NCBI RefSeq assembly: GCF_900636745.1
Contig: NZ_LR134310.1
Span: 2,162,501 to 2,226,500, forward strand
Source: Actinobacillus equuli
Lineage (GTDB): Bacteria; Pseudomonadota; Gammaproteobacteria; Enterobacterales; Pasteurellaceae
DNA length: 64,000 bases
Reading direction: 5' to 3'
Position numbers and translations under genes: made by a program. The notes under the pieces were generated by a model, which worked only from the letters and a program-made list of their open reading frames with translations, did no database searches and had not been told where the DNA came from. Each line of letters starts with the position of its first letter. The stretch's first letter is position 1. Below, one piece after another: positions 27,320 to 39,606 of the stretch.

Positions 27320-28099
27320 ATGAAAAAATTATTATTAGTAACTACTTTAGGTTTAGCTTTAACTGCTTGTAGTGGCGGTGGTTCCTCTTCTTCGACAAAT
27401 AAAAGCAATTCAAAGCCAAGCTCCACGAGGTCTGAAAGCGCTTCTCCAGATTTGCAGAATTCTTTAGTTGGAGTTAGACGTGATTTAAAAGAGCAAGTGA
27501 AAGCATTAAAACAGATAAATGTTGAAGGGGTAACTATTGATTTAGCTTTTGAAAACATAGGGTTTGTTGAAAAGGATCTTGGAAATGGCATGAAAGGTAA
27601 AGCTTATAACCAAACATATTCTGCTATTGGTTATGTTTTGCCAAAAAATGTTAAAACAGATCGATATGGGCGTGTTATTGATGAACGTGCTTCAGCAGAT
27701 GATATAGGTGACTTTGGTTTAATTACTAAATTTGAGAACTTGCCGACAATAGGCGTTTATCATTATTCAGGTGTTTCATTTGGCGCGAATAGTGAAGGTA
27801 AATTATCTTTAGATGCTGACTTTGCGAATAAAAAAGTGAGTGGTGAAATTACTAATCGCCGTTTACTGTCTACAGGTAAAGCATTATTTGATATTGATTT
27901 ATTAGAAACAAGTATTAGACAAATCAGTAGCGGAGAGGAAGAAGTTCATTTTGTTGGAATAGCGAAATCGAAAGTTGATGGCTATGATGTTCATTCGGCT
28001 TATGGTGGTAAATTTATGGGGCCAAATGCTGAAGAAGTTTTAGGTTACATTGCAGATGATAATGCGGATCCTTATGAAGCATTTGCAGGTAAGAAATAA
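27320..28099 (+). CDS. surface lipoprotein with TbpB-like beta-barrel domain
   Basis: 259 residues. The signal peptide ends LTAC with the acylated Cys17, then a glycine/serine-rich flexible linker to about residue 45. Residues about 130-259 form strands typical of the TbpB/factor H-binding type barrel exported by Slam: VSFGANSEGKLSLDADFANK, VSGEI and, near the end, GGKFMGPNAEEVLGYI. Such lipoproteins bind host transferrin, haemoglobin or complement regulators; the ligand here is unknown. No Slam gene is adjacent in this window. It is preceded by a CRP site and the int remnant, and followed by a terminator. Confidence 0.8.
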   Translation: MKKLLLVTTLGLALTACSGGGSSSSTNKSNSKPSSTRSESASPDLQNSLVGVRRDLKEQVKALKQINVEGVTIDLAFENIGFVEKDLGNGMKGKAYNQTYSAIGYVLPKNVKTDRYGRVIDERASADDIGDFGLITKFENLPTIGVYHYSGVSFGANSEGKLSLDADFANKKVSGEITNRRLLSTGKALFDIDLLETSIRQISSGEEEVHFVGIAKSKVDGYDVHSAYGGKFMGPNAEEVLGYIADDNADPYEAFAGKK

Positions 28100-28113
28100 T
28101 TAATAATGTTGAG

Positions 28114-28138
28114 GCCTCTTAATTAAAGAGGCTTTTTA
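28114..28138 (+). terminator. terminator of the surface lipoprotein gene
   Basis: GCCTCTT (28114-28120) pairs with AAGAGGC (28126-28132), followed by five T. Confidence 0.92.
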
Positions 28139-28190
28139 ATTGGTTATACGGATAAGTAATATTTCATTCAACGGATTATTCTATAAGGGG

Positions 28191-28421
28191 TTACTGACTT
28201 AATGTAACAGGTAGCATTAAAGTATCAAGCACAAAACTTAGCGGTAAATCAACCACGGCCGGAATACTTAAGATTCCTCCATTTTGGATCGCTTTAAAAT
28301 CTTTGCTGACACCGGCATAAACGGAGTAATCGCCTTCGGTAAGGCTGATTATGGTGCCGCAAGCGGTCAAATTTGGACTAAAAATTACCACTGCAATCAG
28401 TTTTAAAAATAATCTCTTCAT
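28191..28421 (-). CDS. YceK/YidQ-type lipoprotein
   Basis: 76-residue small lipoprotein. The lipobox is LTAC with Cys21, and the typical YceK/YidQ core follows (CGTIISLTEGDYSVYAG, VDLPLSFVLDTLMLPVTL). Family members are outer-membrane-attached and of unknown function. It stands alone between the surface lipoprotein and the divergent leuB. A single uptake-signal core (CAAGCGGTC) lies within the gene. Confidence 0.85.
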   Translation of the reverse strand: MKRLFLKLIAVVIFSPNLTACGTIISLTEGDYSVYAGVSKDFKAIQNGGILSIPAVVDLPLSFVLDTLMLPVTLSQ

Positions 28422-28511
28422 ATTGTTCCTCTAATTGCTGATTATTCTAGCTTAAATTTGATAAATTCCCACCCAATAGACTAAATTTTAAGTTAGAATG
28501 TCGAATCCTAA

Positions 28512-29618
<1,107 letters not shown>

Positions 29619-29640
29619 ATAGCAGATTGTTTTGCATAAA

Positions 29641-29700
29641 CAAGCGGTCGAAATTTGAAGAATTTTTGCAAATCTTTTTCAAATTTCGACCGCTTTTATT
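29641..29700. terminator. uptake-signal pair terminating leuB and msrB
   Basis: AAGCGGTCGAAATTTGAA (29642-29659) pairs perfectly over 18 bp with 29678-29695. It lies between the convergent leuB and msrB. Confidence 0.88.
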
Positions 29701-29740
29701 ATGTTTAATGTATTAAATGATATTTAATTTATAAAATTAA

Positions 29741-30136
29741 TTAACCATCAATTTCTTCGCCGGTTTCATCCCATTTAAAATTGAGTGCGATAGAATTTAG
29801 GCAGAAGCGTAAACCTGTCGGCGGAGGTCCGTCATTAAATACGTGGCCCATATGCGAATCGCAGTTCCCACAACGAATTTCGGTACGGTGACGGCCTAAA
29901 CTATAATCATCTAAATACCGTAATGCATCATCCGAAACCGCTTCATAGAAGCTAGGCCAGCCACAACCAGCATCAAATTTAGTATCAGAACGAAATAATG
30001 CATTGTGGCAACGTGCGCAACGATAAGTCCCGATGCGTTCTTCATGCAGAAATTTACCAGTAAACGGCATTTCGGTACCATGATTAATCAGAATCTCAAC
30101 TTGTTCTTCCGTTAATTCATCAATATCTTTAATCAT
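29741..30136 (-). CDS. msrB: peptide-methionine (R)-S-oxide reductase
   Basis: Reduces R-methionine sulfoxide in proteins. The protein has 131 residues from ATG 30136, which has AGGAG five bases upstream; an in-frame GTG at 30142 is less likely. Zinc cysteines are CARC (Cys40, Cys43) and CGNC (Cys89, Cys92), and the catalytic Cys112 is in RFCLNSIAL. CGWPSFY and HMGHVF are family motifs. It is a single-domain MsrB without MsrA fusion and without a signal peptide, hence cytoplasmic. Confidence 0.96.
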   Translation of the reverse strand: MIKDIDELTEEQVEILINHGTEMPFTGKFLHEERIGTYRCARCHNALFRSDTKFDAGCGWPSFYEAVSDDALRYLDDYSLGRHRTEIRCGNCDSHMGHVFNDGPPPTGLRFCLNSIALNFKWDETGEEIDG

Positions 30137-30210
30137 CTTCACTCCTAAGATAGAAATTTCTCTCCAATTCTACCGTTTTTTTACCACTTTAGCGTTACAA
30201 ATTTTGAAAT

Positions 30211-30294
30211 TTTGACATAGATCACAAAAAATTTATCTGTTATATTTGTTTCGGTTCTTTTAGTTGTAAGTCATACTGGAGTATGTGCTATAAT
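30211..30294 (+). promoter_or_regulatory. gapA promoter with CRP-like site
   Basis: TTTGA-CATAGA-TCACA (30211-30226) differs from the CRP palindrome at one position. An extended -10, TGCTATAAT, ends at 30294. The predicted start near 30301 leaves a leader of about 58 bases with a small hairpin. Confidence 0.6.
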
Positions 30295-30346
30295 CCATGC
30301 ACTTCTTAAAGCATTAGAAGAACAATTTTGTTTAACTTTAATATAG

Positions 30347-31363
<1,017 letters not shown>

Positions 31364-31387
31364 TCTTAGTTAGTTTAATATTGTTAG

Positions 31388-31417
31388 CGCCACTCTTAGT
31401 TTAAGAGTGGCGTTTTT
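31388..31417 (+). terminator. terminator of gapA
   Basis: CGCCACTCTTA (31388-31398) pairs with TAAGAGTGGCG (31402-31412), followed by T. Confidence 0.95.
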
Positions 31418-31554
31418 GTTTATGGTGAGCAAGATTTCGTTATTCGGTTATAAATTAAGTTAAAAACTAAGCAGTTTTGCTATTCAAGAAAATTAGTCAT
31501 TGAAGTTTGGTAGGCTTTTTTGTTATATTTATAAATATTTTCGCTCCTTTATGA

Positions 31555-32661
<1,107 letters not shown>

Positions 32662-32690
32662 TTCCGCTTTTAATTGATATGAACGATCAT

Positions 32691-32724
32691 AATGGATAAT
32701 GACAGCAAATGCTCATTATCCATT
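32691..32724 (+). repeat. perfect 12-bp inverted repeat between mreB and mreC
   Basis: AATGGATAATGA (32691-32702) and TCATTATCCATT (32713-32724) form a stem with a 10-base loop. No T run follows, so it is more likely an mRNA 3'-end stabiliser or processing site than a full terminator. Confidence 0.7.
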
Positions 32725-32765
32725 GTTCATTATCACTCACCTTAATTTCATTTAAAAATTTAACA

Positions 32766-33818
32766 ATGAAACCAATTTTTGCTAAAGCCCCTTCACTAGG
32801 TACTCGCCTATTTCTTGCAATCATAATCTCTATAGCGTTAATTGCCTTTGATGGACGCAGTAGTGCGCTGATCCAATTCCGAAATATGCTTGAGACTGCT
32901 ATTGGCGGTTTATACTATTTTTCAAATACACCTCGTTCGGTACTTGACGGCGTAAGTAATAATTTTATTGATAACAGCAAGCTACAATTAGAGAACCGCG
33001 CTTTAAAAGAGCAATTACGTGAGAAAAATGCGGATCTTTTATTACTGGATCAGCTAAAAGTTGAGAATCAACGTTTACGTTTATTGCTAAGTTCTCCGCT
33101 ACGTCAAGATGAATACAAGAAGATCACCGAAGTACTTACAGCCGAAATGGATGCTTATCGCCAACAAGTAATTATTAATCGAGGTAAAAGTGATGGTGCT
33201 TTTGTCGGACAGCCTGTTATTGATGAGCGAGGTGTCGTTGGTCAGGTTATCTCTGTTGGGGAAAACAGCAGTCGAGTTTTATTAATTACGGATGTGACTC
33301 ATGCCGTGCCGGTGCAAGTATTGCGTAATGATGTGCGTGGTATTGCGAATGGAACGGGGCATAATGATGAGTTATTTATTGATAATTTACCTCGTTCGGT
33401 GGATGTTGTTAAAGGTGATGTATTGGTTACTTCCGGTTTAGGCGGGCGCTTTCCTGAGGGCTATCCGGTCGCTATTGTTGAAGCGGTTAAAAACGATACT
33501 CAGAGCCAGTTTGCTCGTATTGTTGCGCGCCCGTTAGCTTCTTTTGACCGCTTACGCTATTTATTATTATTATGGCCGACAAGTGAAGAATTACGTAAAG
33601 CGCAGAGTCTTTCTCCGCAGCAAGTAAGAGAAGTTGTTGAGGAACGCCGTAATAGCTTGAATCCGTTAGATTTGCTGAAGAAGAACAAAAAGGAGCAAAT
33701 TCGAGATGAACAGCCAAAAGATGAAGTTCTGGAAAATAGTGATGAACCGGTAAATCCAGCTTCACAGCCGGAAGTTGATAACGATGAGAACCACCATACA
33801 GAACAAGGAGCAGAATAG
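32766..33818 (+). CDS. mreC: rod shape-determining protein MreC
   Basis: Bitopic scaffold that links MreB to PBP2/RodA. The protein has 350 residues from ATG 32766 (MKPIFAKAPSLGTRLFLAII). Membrane helix at about 13-30, periplasmic coiled coil at about 68-105 (LQLENRALKEQLREKNADLL), then two beta domains (about 110-270) with GKSDGAFVGQPVIDERGVVG. The C-terminal about 75 residues are a charged, Glu-rich low-complexity tail. The stop overlaps the mreD start by one base. Confidence 0.95.
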   Translation: MKPIFAKAPSLGTRLFLAIIISIALIAFDGRSSALIQFRNMLETAIGGLYYFSNTPRSVLDGVSNNFIDNSKLQLENRALKEQLREKNADLLLLDQLKVENQRLRLLLSSPLRQDEYKKITEVLTAEMDAYRQQVIINRGKSDGAFVGQPVIDERGVVGQVISVGENSSRVLLITDVTHAVPVQVLRNDVRGIANGTGHNDELFIDNLPRSVDVVKGDVLVTSGLGGRFPEGYPVAIVEAVKNDTQSQFARIVARPLASFDRLRYLLLLWPTSEELRKAQSLSPQQVREVVEERRNSLNPLDLLKKNKKEQIRDEQPKDEVLENSDEPVNPASQPEVDNDENHHTEQGAE

Positions 33819-34306
33819 TGCGAGCGAATCCAATTTTTCAAATTTTGGTGTTAATCTCAATTTTTATGATTGCTTTCGTACTAGAGATCATGCCTTGGCC
33901 TATTGGTTTTCAGGGGTTAAGACCGAATTGGGTGATTTTAGTACTTATTTATTGGGCATTGGCATTACCAAATAAGGTGAGTGTCGGTACTGCATTTGTA
34001 GCCGGCATTGTTTGGGATTTAGTGCTAGGGTCTATTTTAGGTATCCATGCGTTAGTATTGTCGATTGCAATTTATTTTGTAGCAAAATATCACTTAATAC
34101 TACGTAATCTCTCATTATGGTTACAGGCTATTTTGGTGATGTTATATGTGATTGCAATTCGTTTCTTAATTTATTTCGTAGAGCTTGTATTACATAGTGC
34201 GGAATTTAATTCACAAGAAATTTTAGGTGCAATTATTAGCGGTATTTTATGGCCATGGATTTTCTTATTAATGCGCCATATTCGCCGCCAGTTGAGACTC
34301 CGTTAA
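33818..34306 (+). CDS. mreD: rod shape-determining protein MreD
   Basis: Polytopic inner-membrane partner of MreC. The protein has 162 residues with five to six hydrophobic segments. The start is GTG at 33818, overlapping the mreC stop, with AAGGAG just upstream. MPWPIGFQGLRPNWVILVLI is the conserved start of the family. Confidence 0.94.
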   Translation: MRANPIFQILVLISIFMIAFVLEIMPWPIGFQGLRPNWVILVLIYWALALPNKVSVGTAFVAGIVWDLVLGSILGIHALVLSIAIYFVAKYHLILRNLSLWLQAILVMLYVIAIRFLIYFVELVLHSAEFNSQEILGAIISGILWPWIFLLMRHIRRQLRLR

Positions 34307-34317
34307 GGAGATAACAA

Positions 34318-35658
34318 ATGAGCAGCTTATCTTTTGATTTTTCTGAAGATTTTCGTCCTTTACCCGCCAGAATGCGTCCACGTACTCTGGCGGAATACAT
34401 AGGGCAATCCCATCTAATCGGAGAGGGAAAACCTCTCCGTCGTGCCATTGAAGCAGGGCATTCTCATTCCATGATCTTCTGGGGGCCACCCGGTACAGGT
34501 AAAACCACGTTAGCTGAAATTATTGCTCATCATTTTGATGCGGAAGTCGGGCGTCTTTCTGCGGTAACTAGCGGTGTTAAAGAAATTCGAGAAGCAATTG
34601 AACGCGCAAAATTGAACCGTCAAACCGGCAGACGTACTTTATTATTTGTAGATGAAGTACATCGTTTTAATAAAAGTCAGCAAGATGCGTTCTTACCACA
34701 CATTGAAGATGGGACGATTATTTTTATCGGAGCCACAACAGAAAACCCTTCCTTTGAATTAAATAATGCGCTGCTTTCTCGAGCCAGAATTTATATTTTA
34801 AAACCATTACAAGCGGTCGAAATTCACCAAATTTTGCAAAATGCGTTATTAGATAAAGAACGTGGTTTAGGCAATGAATCTTTTGTACTGGAAGATGATG
34901 TTTTAACGTTATTGGCTGATTATGTAAATGGTGATGGGCGCTATGCCTTGAATTGTTTAGAGCTTATGTCAGATATGGCAGAACAATGCGTTCAAGGCAA
35001 AATTCTAAATAAAACGCTGCTCACGGAAGTACTGGGTGAACGCCAGGCTCGTTTTGATAAAGGCGGTGATCGTTTTTATGACCTAATTTCTGCATTACAT
35101 AAGTCGGTAAGAGGCTCTTCACCGGATGGTGCATTGTATTGGTATGCCAGAATTTTAACGGCGGGAGGCGATCCTTTATATGTTGCACGTAGATTACTGG
35201 CGATAGCTTCCGAAGATATCGGTAATGCAGATCCAAGAGCAATGCAAATTGCAATTAACGCTTGGGATTGTTATACCAGAGTCGGCGCTTATGAGGGCGA
35301 AAGAGCAATTGCCCAAGCGATTATCTACTTAGCTGTCGCACCTAAAAGTAATGCGGTATATAACGCCTTTAATCAAGCGAAGCAATTAGCCAAAGAGGCA
35401 AAAGATTATGATGTGCCGGAGCATTTACGTAATGCACCGACGCAATTAATGAAGTCTTTAGGCTATGGTGCCGAATATCGTTATGCGCATCATGAACCTA
35501 ACGCTTATGCCGCTGGTGAGAATTATTTTCCGCCGGAACTGAAAGACACGCAGTTTTACCATCCGACGGAAAGAGGTATGGAAAAACAGATAAAAGAGAA
35601 GATGTTATGGCTGAAAGCACAGGATGTGGCGAGTACACAACAACGTTATAAGCGGTAA
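34318..35658 (+). CDS. rarA: replication-associated recombination protein A
   Basis: AAA+ ATPase related to clamp loaders, acting at stalled forks. The protein has 446 residues. The Walker [10 protein letters not shown] is at 56-64, Walker B is [11 protein letters not shown] near 108-118, and the sensor region [10 protein letters not shown] follows near 141. The start [21 protein letters not shown] resembles the SSB- and clamp-contacting N-terminus of E. coli RarA. It is 11 bases downstream of mreD, so it is probably read from the mre operon as well. It ends at an uptake-signal pair. Confidence 0.96.
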   Translation: MSSLSFDFSEDFRPLPARMRPRTLAEYIGQSHLIGEGKPLRRAIEAGHSHSMIFWGPPGTGKTTLAEIIAHHFDAEVGRLSAVTSGVKEIREAIERAKLNRQTGRRTLLFVDEVHRFNKSQQDAFLPHIEDGTIIFIGATTENPSFELNNALLSRARIYILKPLQAVEIHQILQNALLDKERGLGNESFVLEDDVLTLLADYVNGDGRYALNCLELMSDMAEQCVQGKILNKTLLTEVLGERQARFDKGGDRFYDLISALHKSVRGSSPDGALYWYARILTAGGDPLYVARRLLAIASEDIGNADPRAMQIAINAWDCYTRVGAYEGERAIAQAIIYLAVAPKSNAVYNAFNQAKQLAKEAKDYDVPEHLRNAPTQLMKSLGYGAEYRYAHHEPNAYAAGENYFPPELKDTQFYHPTERGMEKQIKEKMLWLKAQDVASTQQRYKR

Positions 35659-35710
35659 GATTTTTGAGTTTTTTTGCAAAATTTTAGCGAAATTTGACCG
35701 CTTGTTTTGG
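35648..35710 (+). terminator. uptake-signal pair after rarA
   Basis: ATAAGCGGT (35648-35656, overlapping the rarA stop) faces ACCGCTTGT (35698-35706) with complementary AT-rich tails. Confidence 0.65.
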
Positions 35711-35748
35711 TTAAATAATACGAATTTATAGTTTAAGAAAGAGAAAAT

Positions 35749-36534
35749 ATGTTTGATATTTTGTTTCCAGCTTGGTTAGCCGGTCTATTGCTAGCGGTTA
35801 TTACCGCACCATTAGGCGCTTTTGTCGTATGGCGTAAAATGGCATATTTTGGCGATACGCTTTCTCATTCGGCACTATTAGGTGTGGCTTTAGGGATTTT
35901 TCTACAGGTCGATCCTTATATTGCGGTCATCATCATGACGCTGATTTTAGCGTTATTACTCGTTTGGCTAGAACATCGTACCGCTTATTCTCTAGATACG
36001 GTGTTGGGTATTATTGCTCACTGTAGCCTGTCACTCGGTGTGATTACAATTAGCCTATTGGATAATGTACGAGTTGATTTGATGTCGTACTTATTCGGCG
36101 ACTTACTGGCAATTGATTTTAATGATGTTATTTTTATCGGTATCGGCTCAGTATTAATTGCTTCAGTATTGGCATATTTTTGGAAAAAATTACTCTCGAT
36201 TACGATAAGCCCGGAATTAGCGCAAATTGAAGGTTTAAATGTTGCTCGTTTACGTTTACTTTTGATGGTGCTTACCGCATTAACCATTGCATTAAGTATG
36301 AAGTTTGTCGGAGCATTGATTATTACCTCTTTGTTAATTATTCCATCGGCGATTGCACGACGTTTTGCCAGAACACCTGAAGCAATGGTGGGATATGCGA
36401 TTCTTTTTAGTATATTTTCAGTCACAGGAGGATTGTTATTTTCCGGCTGGAAAGATACACCGGCAGGACCTTCAGTGGTCATTTGTGCAGGGGCGTTATT
36501 TTTACTCTCTCTAGTTAAAAAGGAATCAGAATAA
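35749..36534 (+). CDS. znuB: zinc ABC transporter permease ZnuB
   Basis: Membrane subunit of the high-affinity zinc importer. The protein has 261 residues with about eight hydrophobic segments. [20 protein letters not shown] and [15 protein letters not shown] are typical of the family, and the [13 protein letters not shown] loop is the likely contact to ZnuC. It is not beside znuC here: znuC lies 13 kb away at 48982, and no znuA is in the window. A short hairpin terminator follows. Confidence 0.94.
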   Translation: MFDILFPAWLAGLLLAVITAPLGAFVVWRKMAYFGDTLSHSALLGVALGIFLQVDPYIAVIIMTLILALLLVWLEHRTAYSLDTVLGIIAHCSLSLGVITISLLDNVRVDLMSYLFGDLLAIDFNDVIFIGIGSVLIASVLAYFWKKLLSITISPELAQIEGLNVARLRLLLMVLTALTIALSMKFVGALIITSLLIIPSAIARRFARTPEAMVGYAILFSIFSVTGGLLFSGWKDTPAGPSVVICAGALFLLSLVKKESE

Positions 36535-36543
36535 ATGTATAAC

Positions 36544-36570
36544 TAAACCGGACGTAGTTCGGTTTTTTTA
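36544..36570 (+). terminator. terminator of znuB
   Basis: AACCG (36546-36550) and CGGTT (36560-36564) form a short stem followed by T. Confidence 0.75.
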
Positions 36571-36665
36571 TGGTTAAATGAATATAAAATAGCACGATAA
36601 GCTATAAGAATTTTGATCTACTTCTATTGAATTATTTTTAAGATTTGTGAAAATAGTCAATGTTT

Positions 36666-36696
36666 GACCGACTTGTCAGTCGGTCTTTCTTTTTTC
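36666..36696 (+). terminator. strong hairpin with T tract in the yafJ leader
   Basis: GACCGAC (36666-36672) pairs with GTCGGTC (36679-36685), then a T-rich run. It lies only 33 bases before the yafJ start. It may back up the znuB terminator or attenuate yafJ. Confidence 0.85.
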
Positions 36697-36728
36697 TCCT
36701 ACTTTTACTCCTAACGAAGAATAAATAT

Positions 36729-37529
36729 ATGTGTCAACTACTCGGAATGAATTGCAACACCCCAACAGATATTACTTTTTCCTTTGAAGGATTTCGCCGC
36801 CGTGCCGGCTTGACAGACCATCATACTGATGGCTTTGGCATCGCCTTTTTTGAAGGCAAGGGCGTGAGAATTTTTCGAGATAATCATCCGGGCGCATCTT
36901 CTCCAATGGCAGATTTAGTCAGTGAATACCGTATCAAGTCTTATAATGTTATTTCGCATATTCGTAAGGCGACCCGAGGTGATATTAATTTAGAAAATAC
37001 CCATCCGTTTATTCGTGAATTATGGGGGGAAAACTGGGTGTTTGCGCATAATGGTACGGTAGAAGATGTGCGTCCTTGCCCTGACTGTCATTATCAACCA
37101 ATCGGAACAACAGACTCTGAAGCTGCATTTTGTTGTATCGTATCCCGCCTAAAAGAAAAATATCCGGCAAAACCCTCAGAACAACAGATTTTTGATGCGG
37201 TAGTTGAAATTACCTCAGATATTGCAACTCACGGCGTATTTAATTTTATCTTATCTAATGGGCATTGGATGATCGCACGTTGCTCAACAAATCTATTCTA
37301 TGTAACTCGTAAAGCACCATTTAGTAAAGCATTACGTGATGACGATGTAGAAATTGATTTTAGTAAATATACGACGCCAAATGATAAAGTGACTATTATT
37401 GCAACCCAGCCACTAACTAAAAATGAGAAGTGGACCAAAATGAAAAATGGTGGCTATGTGATGTTTAAAGACGGTGATCTATTTAATGAAATTGAAGGTA
37501 CATTACCGGATAATCAATCACATGTGTGA
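36729..37529 (+). CDS. yafJ: class II glutamine amidotransferase YafJ
   Basis: Stand-alone glutaminase-type Ntn hydrolase. The protein has 266 residues from ATG 36729, which puts Cys right after Met (MCQLLGMNCNTPTDITFSFE), as the mechanism requires. DGFGIAFF, HIRKATRGD and FAHNGTV are the conserved amidotransferase loops. The metabolic partner of YafJ is unknown; family relatives act on gamma-glutamyl compounds. The longer upstream frame is ruled out because it would bury the catalytic Cys. Confidence 0.93.
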   Translation: MCQLLGMNCNTPTDITFSFEGFRRRAGLTDHHTDGFGIAFFEGKGVRIFRDNHPGASSPMADLVSEYRIKSYNVISHIRKATRGDINLENTHPFIRELWGENWVFAHNGTVEDVRPCPDCHYQPIGTTDSEAAFCCIVSRLKEKYPAKPSEQQIFDAVVEITSDIATHGVFNFILSNGHWMIARCSTNLFYVTRKAPFSKALRDDDVEIDFSKYTTPNDKVTIIATQPLTKNEKWTKMKNGGYVMFKDGDLFNEIEGTLPDNQSHV

Positions 37530-37835
37530 TGTTGATTAGACTGGTGTAAACTTTATTTTTTTGTTGATAGTACGGTGGCTGTTTGCAATCTTTACATTAT
37601 AAAAATCGTACAAGTAGTGCCTAAAAGTAATCTATTTGCTACTAAATTATTTTAAGGTTTATCAACAAATTTTATAAAAGTAATTAATTTGCTATTTTAT
37701 GAACAAATGTTCAGTATAAATGATTGCTTTTTTCTATAATAAGTTTACAATGTAAGACCTAAAATTCTTCAGGCTAATAAGAAGTGTTTTAGGCAGTCGT
37801 AGAGACAAAAAATTTTATTCATTATGCTTATCAAA
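37530..37835. other. AT-rich gap between yafJ and ispF
   Basis: About 300 bases, very AT-rich, between convergent genes. I see no ORF, tRNA or clear operator in it. Confidence 0.5.
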
Positions 37836-37867
37836 AAGGCCAGACATGATGTCTAGCCTTTTTTATT
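37836..37867. terminator. terminator between yafJ and ispF
   Basis: AAGGCCAGAC (37836-37845) pairs with GTCTAGCCTT (37851-37860) with one mismatch. A or T runs on both sides suit both directions. Confidence 0.88.
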
Positions 37868-37883
37868 TATGCTAAAGTCTTGA

Positions 37884-38360
37884 TTATGCTTTAATCAATA
37901 ATGCGACAGCTTCACAAGCAATACCTTCGCCTCGTCCGGTAAAACCTAATTTCTCTGTTGTAGTCGCTTTCACATTCACTTGCATCACATCACACTGTAA
38001 ATCATCTGCAATGGTTTGACGCATTTGATCAATATACGGACGCATTTTAGGTGCTTGGGCAATAATGGTAACATCAACATTTCCGACTTTGTAGCCTTGT
38101 GCGCGAACTTGGCGATATGCTTCAATGAGTAGCTTACGACTATCTGCATTTTTATATTGCATATCGGTATCCGGAAATAGTTTGCCGATATCGCCTAGCG
38201 CTACAGCACCTAATAAAGCATCAGTTAGCGCATGCAAAGCGACATCGCCATCACTATGAGCGATAAAACCCGTATGATAAGGTACTTCAACGCCACAGAT
38301 CATTAACGGGCGATCTTGCCCGAATGCGTGTACGTCGAAACCATGTCCAATTCGTAACAT
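37884..38360 (-). CDS. ispF: 2-C-methyl-D-erythritol 2,4-cyclodiphosphate synthase
   Basis: Fifth enzyme of the MEP isoprenoid pathway. The protein has 158 residues. The zinc ligands are Asp9, His11 (GFDVHAF) and His43 (DVALHAL). The CMP-binding and C-terminal motifs are [12 protein letters not shown]. It is 2 bases from the ispD stop; ispD-ispF follows ftsB as in many gammaproteobacteria. Confidence 0.97.
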   Translation of the reverse strand: MLRIGHGFDVHAFGQDRPLMICGVEVPYHTGFIAHSDGDVALHALTDALLGAVALGDIGKLFPDTDMQYKNADSRKLLIEAYRQVRAQGYKVGNVDVTIIAQAPKMRPYIDQMRQTIADDLQCDVMQVNVKATTTEKLGFTGRGEGIACEAVALLIKA

Positions 38361-38362
38361 TT

Positions 38363-39040
38363 CTAGTTCTCCATATAATGGGTCAAATAAAATTCAGCTA
38401 AAGCTAAGTCTTCCGGGCGAGTGATTTTCAGATTATCGCTGCGTCCCGCTATTAATAATGGTGTATAGCCACTCATTTCCATGGCCGAAGCCTCATCAGT
38501 AATCGTATATCCTCGTGTCAATGCACTTTCAATTGCTTGTTTTAGCGTGTTAACAGGGAAAAATTGAGGAGTAAGAGCATGCCATAGTGTAGAACGATCT
38601 TCCGTTGCAATGATTTTATTGCCATTTGCTCGTTTCATTGTATCAATAGCCGGTGTAGCAAGAATTGCGCCATTTGGCTCTTTGACTTGTAAAAGTTTGT
38701 CTAAATCCGACCGCTTGAGGCAAGGTCTTGCCGCATCATGTACGAGTACCCAAGCATCTTCATCAATAACTTTCAGTGCGTTAAAAACAGAATCGGCCCG
38801 AGTTTCACCACCAAAAACAATTTGAATTTTAGGGGTGTTTAATACGGAAAGTTCCGGGTAGTATTGGTCAGCTTCAGAGACTGCTACTACAATTTTCTGA
38901 ATATCGGGATGTTCAAGAAAAATATTGAGCGTATGTTCTAAAATAGTTTTTCCCTGTAATTTTAGATATTGTTTCGGCAGGGGGGCATTCATACGGCTTC
39001 CGACACCGGAGGCTGGGATTACAGCAACAATTTTTCGCAT
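38363..39040 (-). CDS. ispD: 2-C-methyl-D-erythritol 4-phosphate cytidylyltransferase
   Basis: Third enzyme of the MEP pathway, making CDP-methylerythritol. The protein has 225 residues from ATG 39040; an in-frame TTG one codon earlier is less likely. The nucleotide-binding start is [19 protein letters not shown], then [10 protein letters not shown] near 108 and the [11 protein letters not shown] loop. It is in the ftsB-ispD-ispF operon. Confidence 0.97.
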   Translation of the reverse strand: MRKIVAVIPASGVGSRMNAPLPKQYLKLQGKTILEHTLNIFLEHPDIQKIVVAVSEADQYYPELSVLNTPKIQIVFGGETRADSVFNALKVIDEDAWVLVHDAARPCLKRSDLDKLLQVKEPNGAILATPAIDTMKRANGNKIIATEDRSTLWHALTPQFFPVNTLKQAIESALTRGYTITDEASAMEMSGYTPLLIAGRSDNLKITRPEDLALAEFYLTHYMEN

Positions 39041-39052
39041 CAATGAGTTTCC

Positions 39053-39331
39053 TTACTGTGAGCGAGGGACGATACGATAGAATGTTTCACTATCTTTTAC
39101 CATTTCACGTTCTAAACGTGCTCGTTCTTCCAATGCATTTACGCCGTTTTTCAGGTCATGGATTTCTGCCGCTATTAAGCTATTACGTGCGCTTAATTTT
39201 GCATTTTCTTCCGTAAGAACTTCCACTGACGTTTGTGCGTCTTGGTAATCGCTCCAACCGTTTTTACCGAACCAGAAACTATACTGAAAAAATGCCAGTA
39301 GCACGGTAAAAAAGATAATTAGTAATCGCAT
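39053..39331 (-). CDS. ftsB: cell division protein FtsB
   Basis: Small bitopic divisome protein that joins FtsL and FtsQ. The protein has 92 residues. Membrane helix at 2-20 ([21 protein letters not shown]), coiled coil at about 30-65 ([20 protein letters not shown]), then the conserved [11 protein letters not shown] segment ending in a strand (ETFYRIV). First gene of the ftsB-ispD-ispF operon. Confidence 0.95.
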   Translation of the reverse strand: MRLLIIFFTVLLAFFQYSFWFGKNGWSDYQDAQTSVEVLTEENAKLSARNSLIAAEIHDLKNGVNALEERARLEREMVKDSETFYRIVPRSQ

Positions 39332-39606
39332 TCTATGTCTCTTGATGGGTTAATAGAGTAAAGTCGAATTCTACCTTATTTTGCAAAAAAATAAAAAAAT
39401 CTTACCGCTTGCTGCGTGGATACTTCATAAAAAGTACGAAAAATTAAGGAAGAGTGCGGTTTTTCTTTGATTTCACGCAAATTTTTCAAGTAATTTTAGA
39501 GTAAATCTTCAAAATTTGAAGTAGTTAACATTTTTTATTCCTCGAATTAGTTAGAATCGCCACAGTTATTAATTTTCAACTTTTACAATCATAAAGAGGT
39601 GATTCT

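Noticed and set aside
39332-39606. CRP site upstream of pckA
   Set aside because: Expected from biology, but no TGTGA-N6-TCACA-like sequence is present; only a TGATTTCACG half-like word near 39468.
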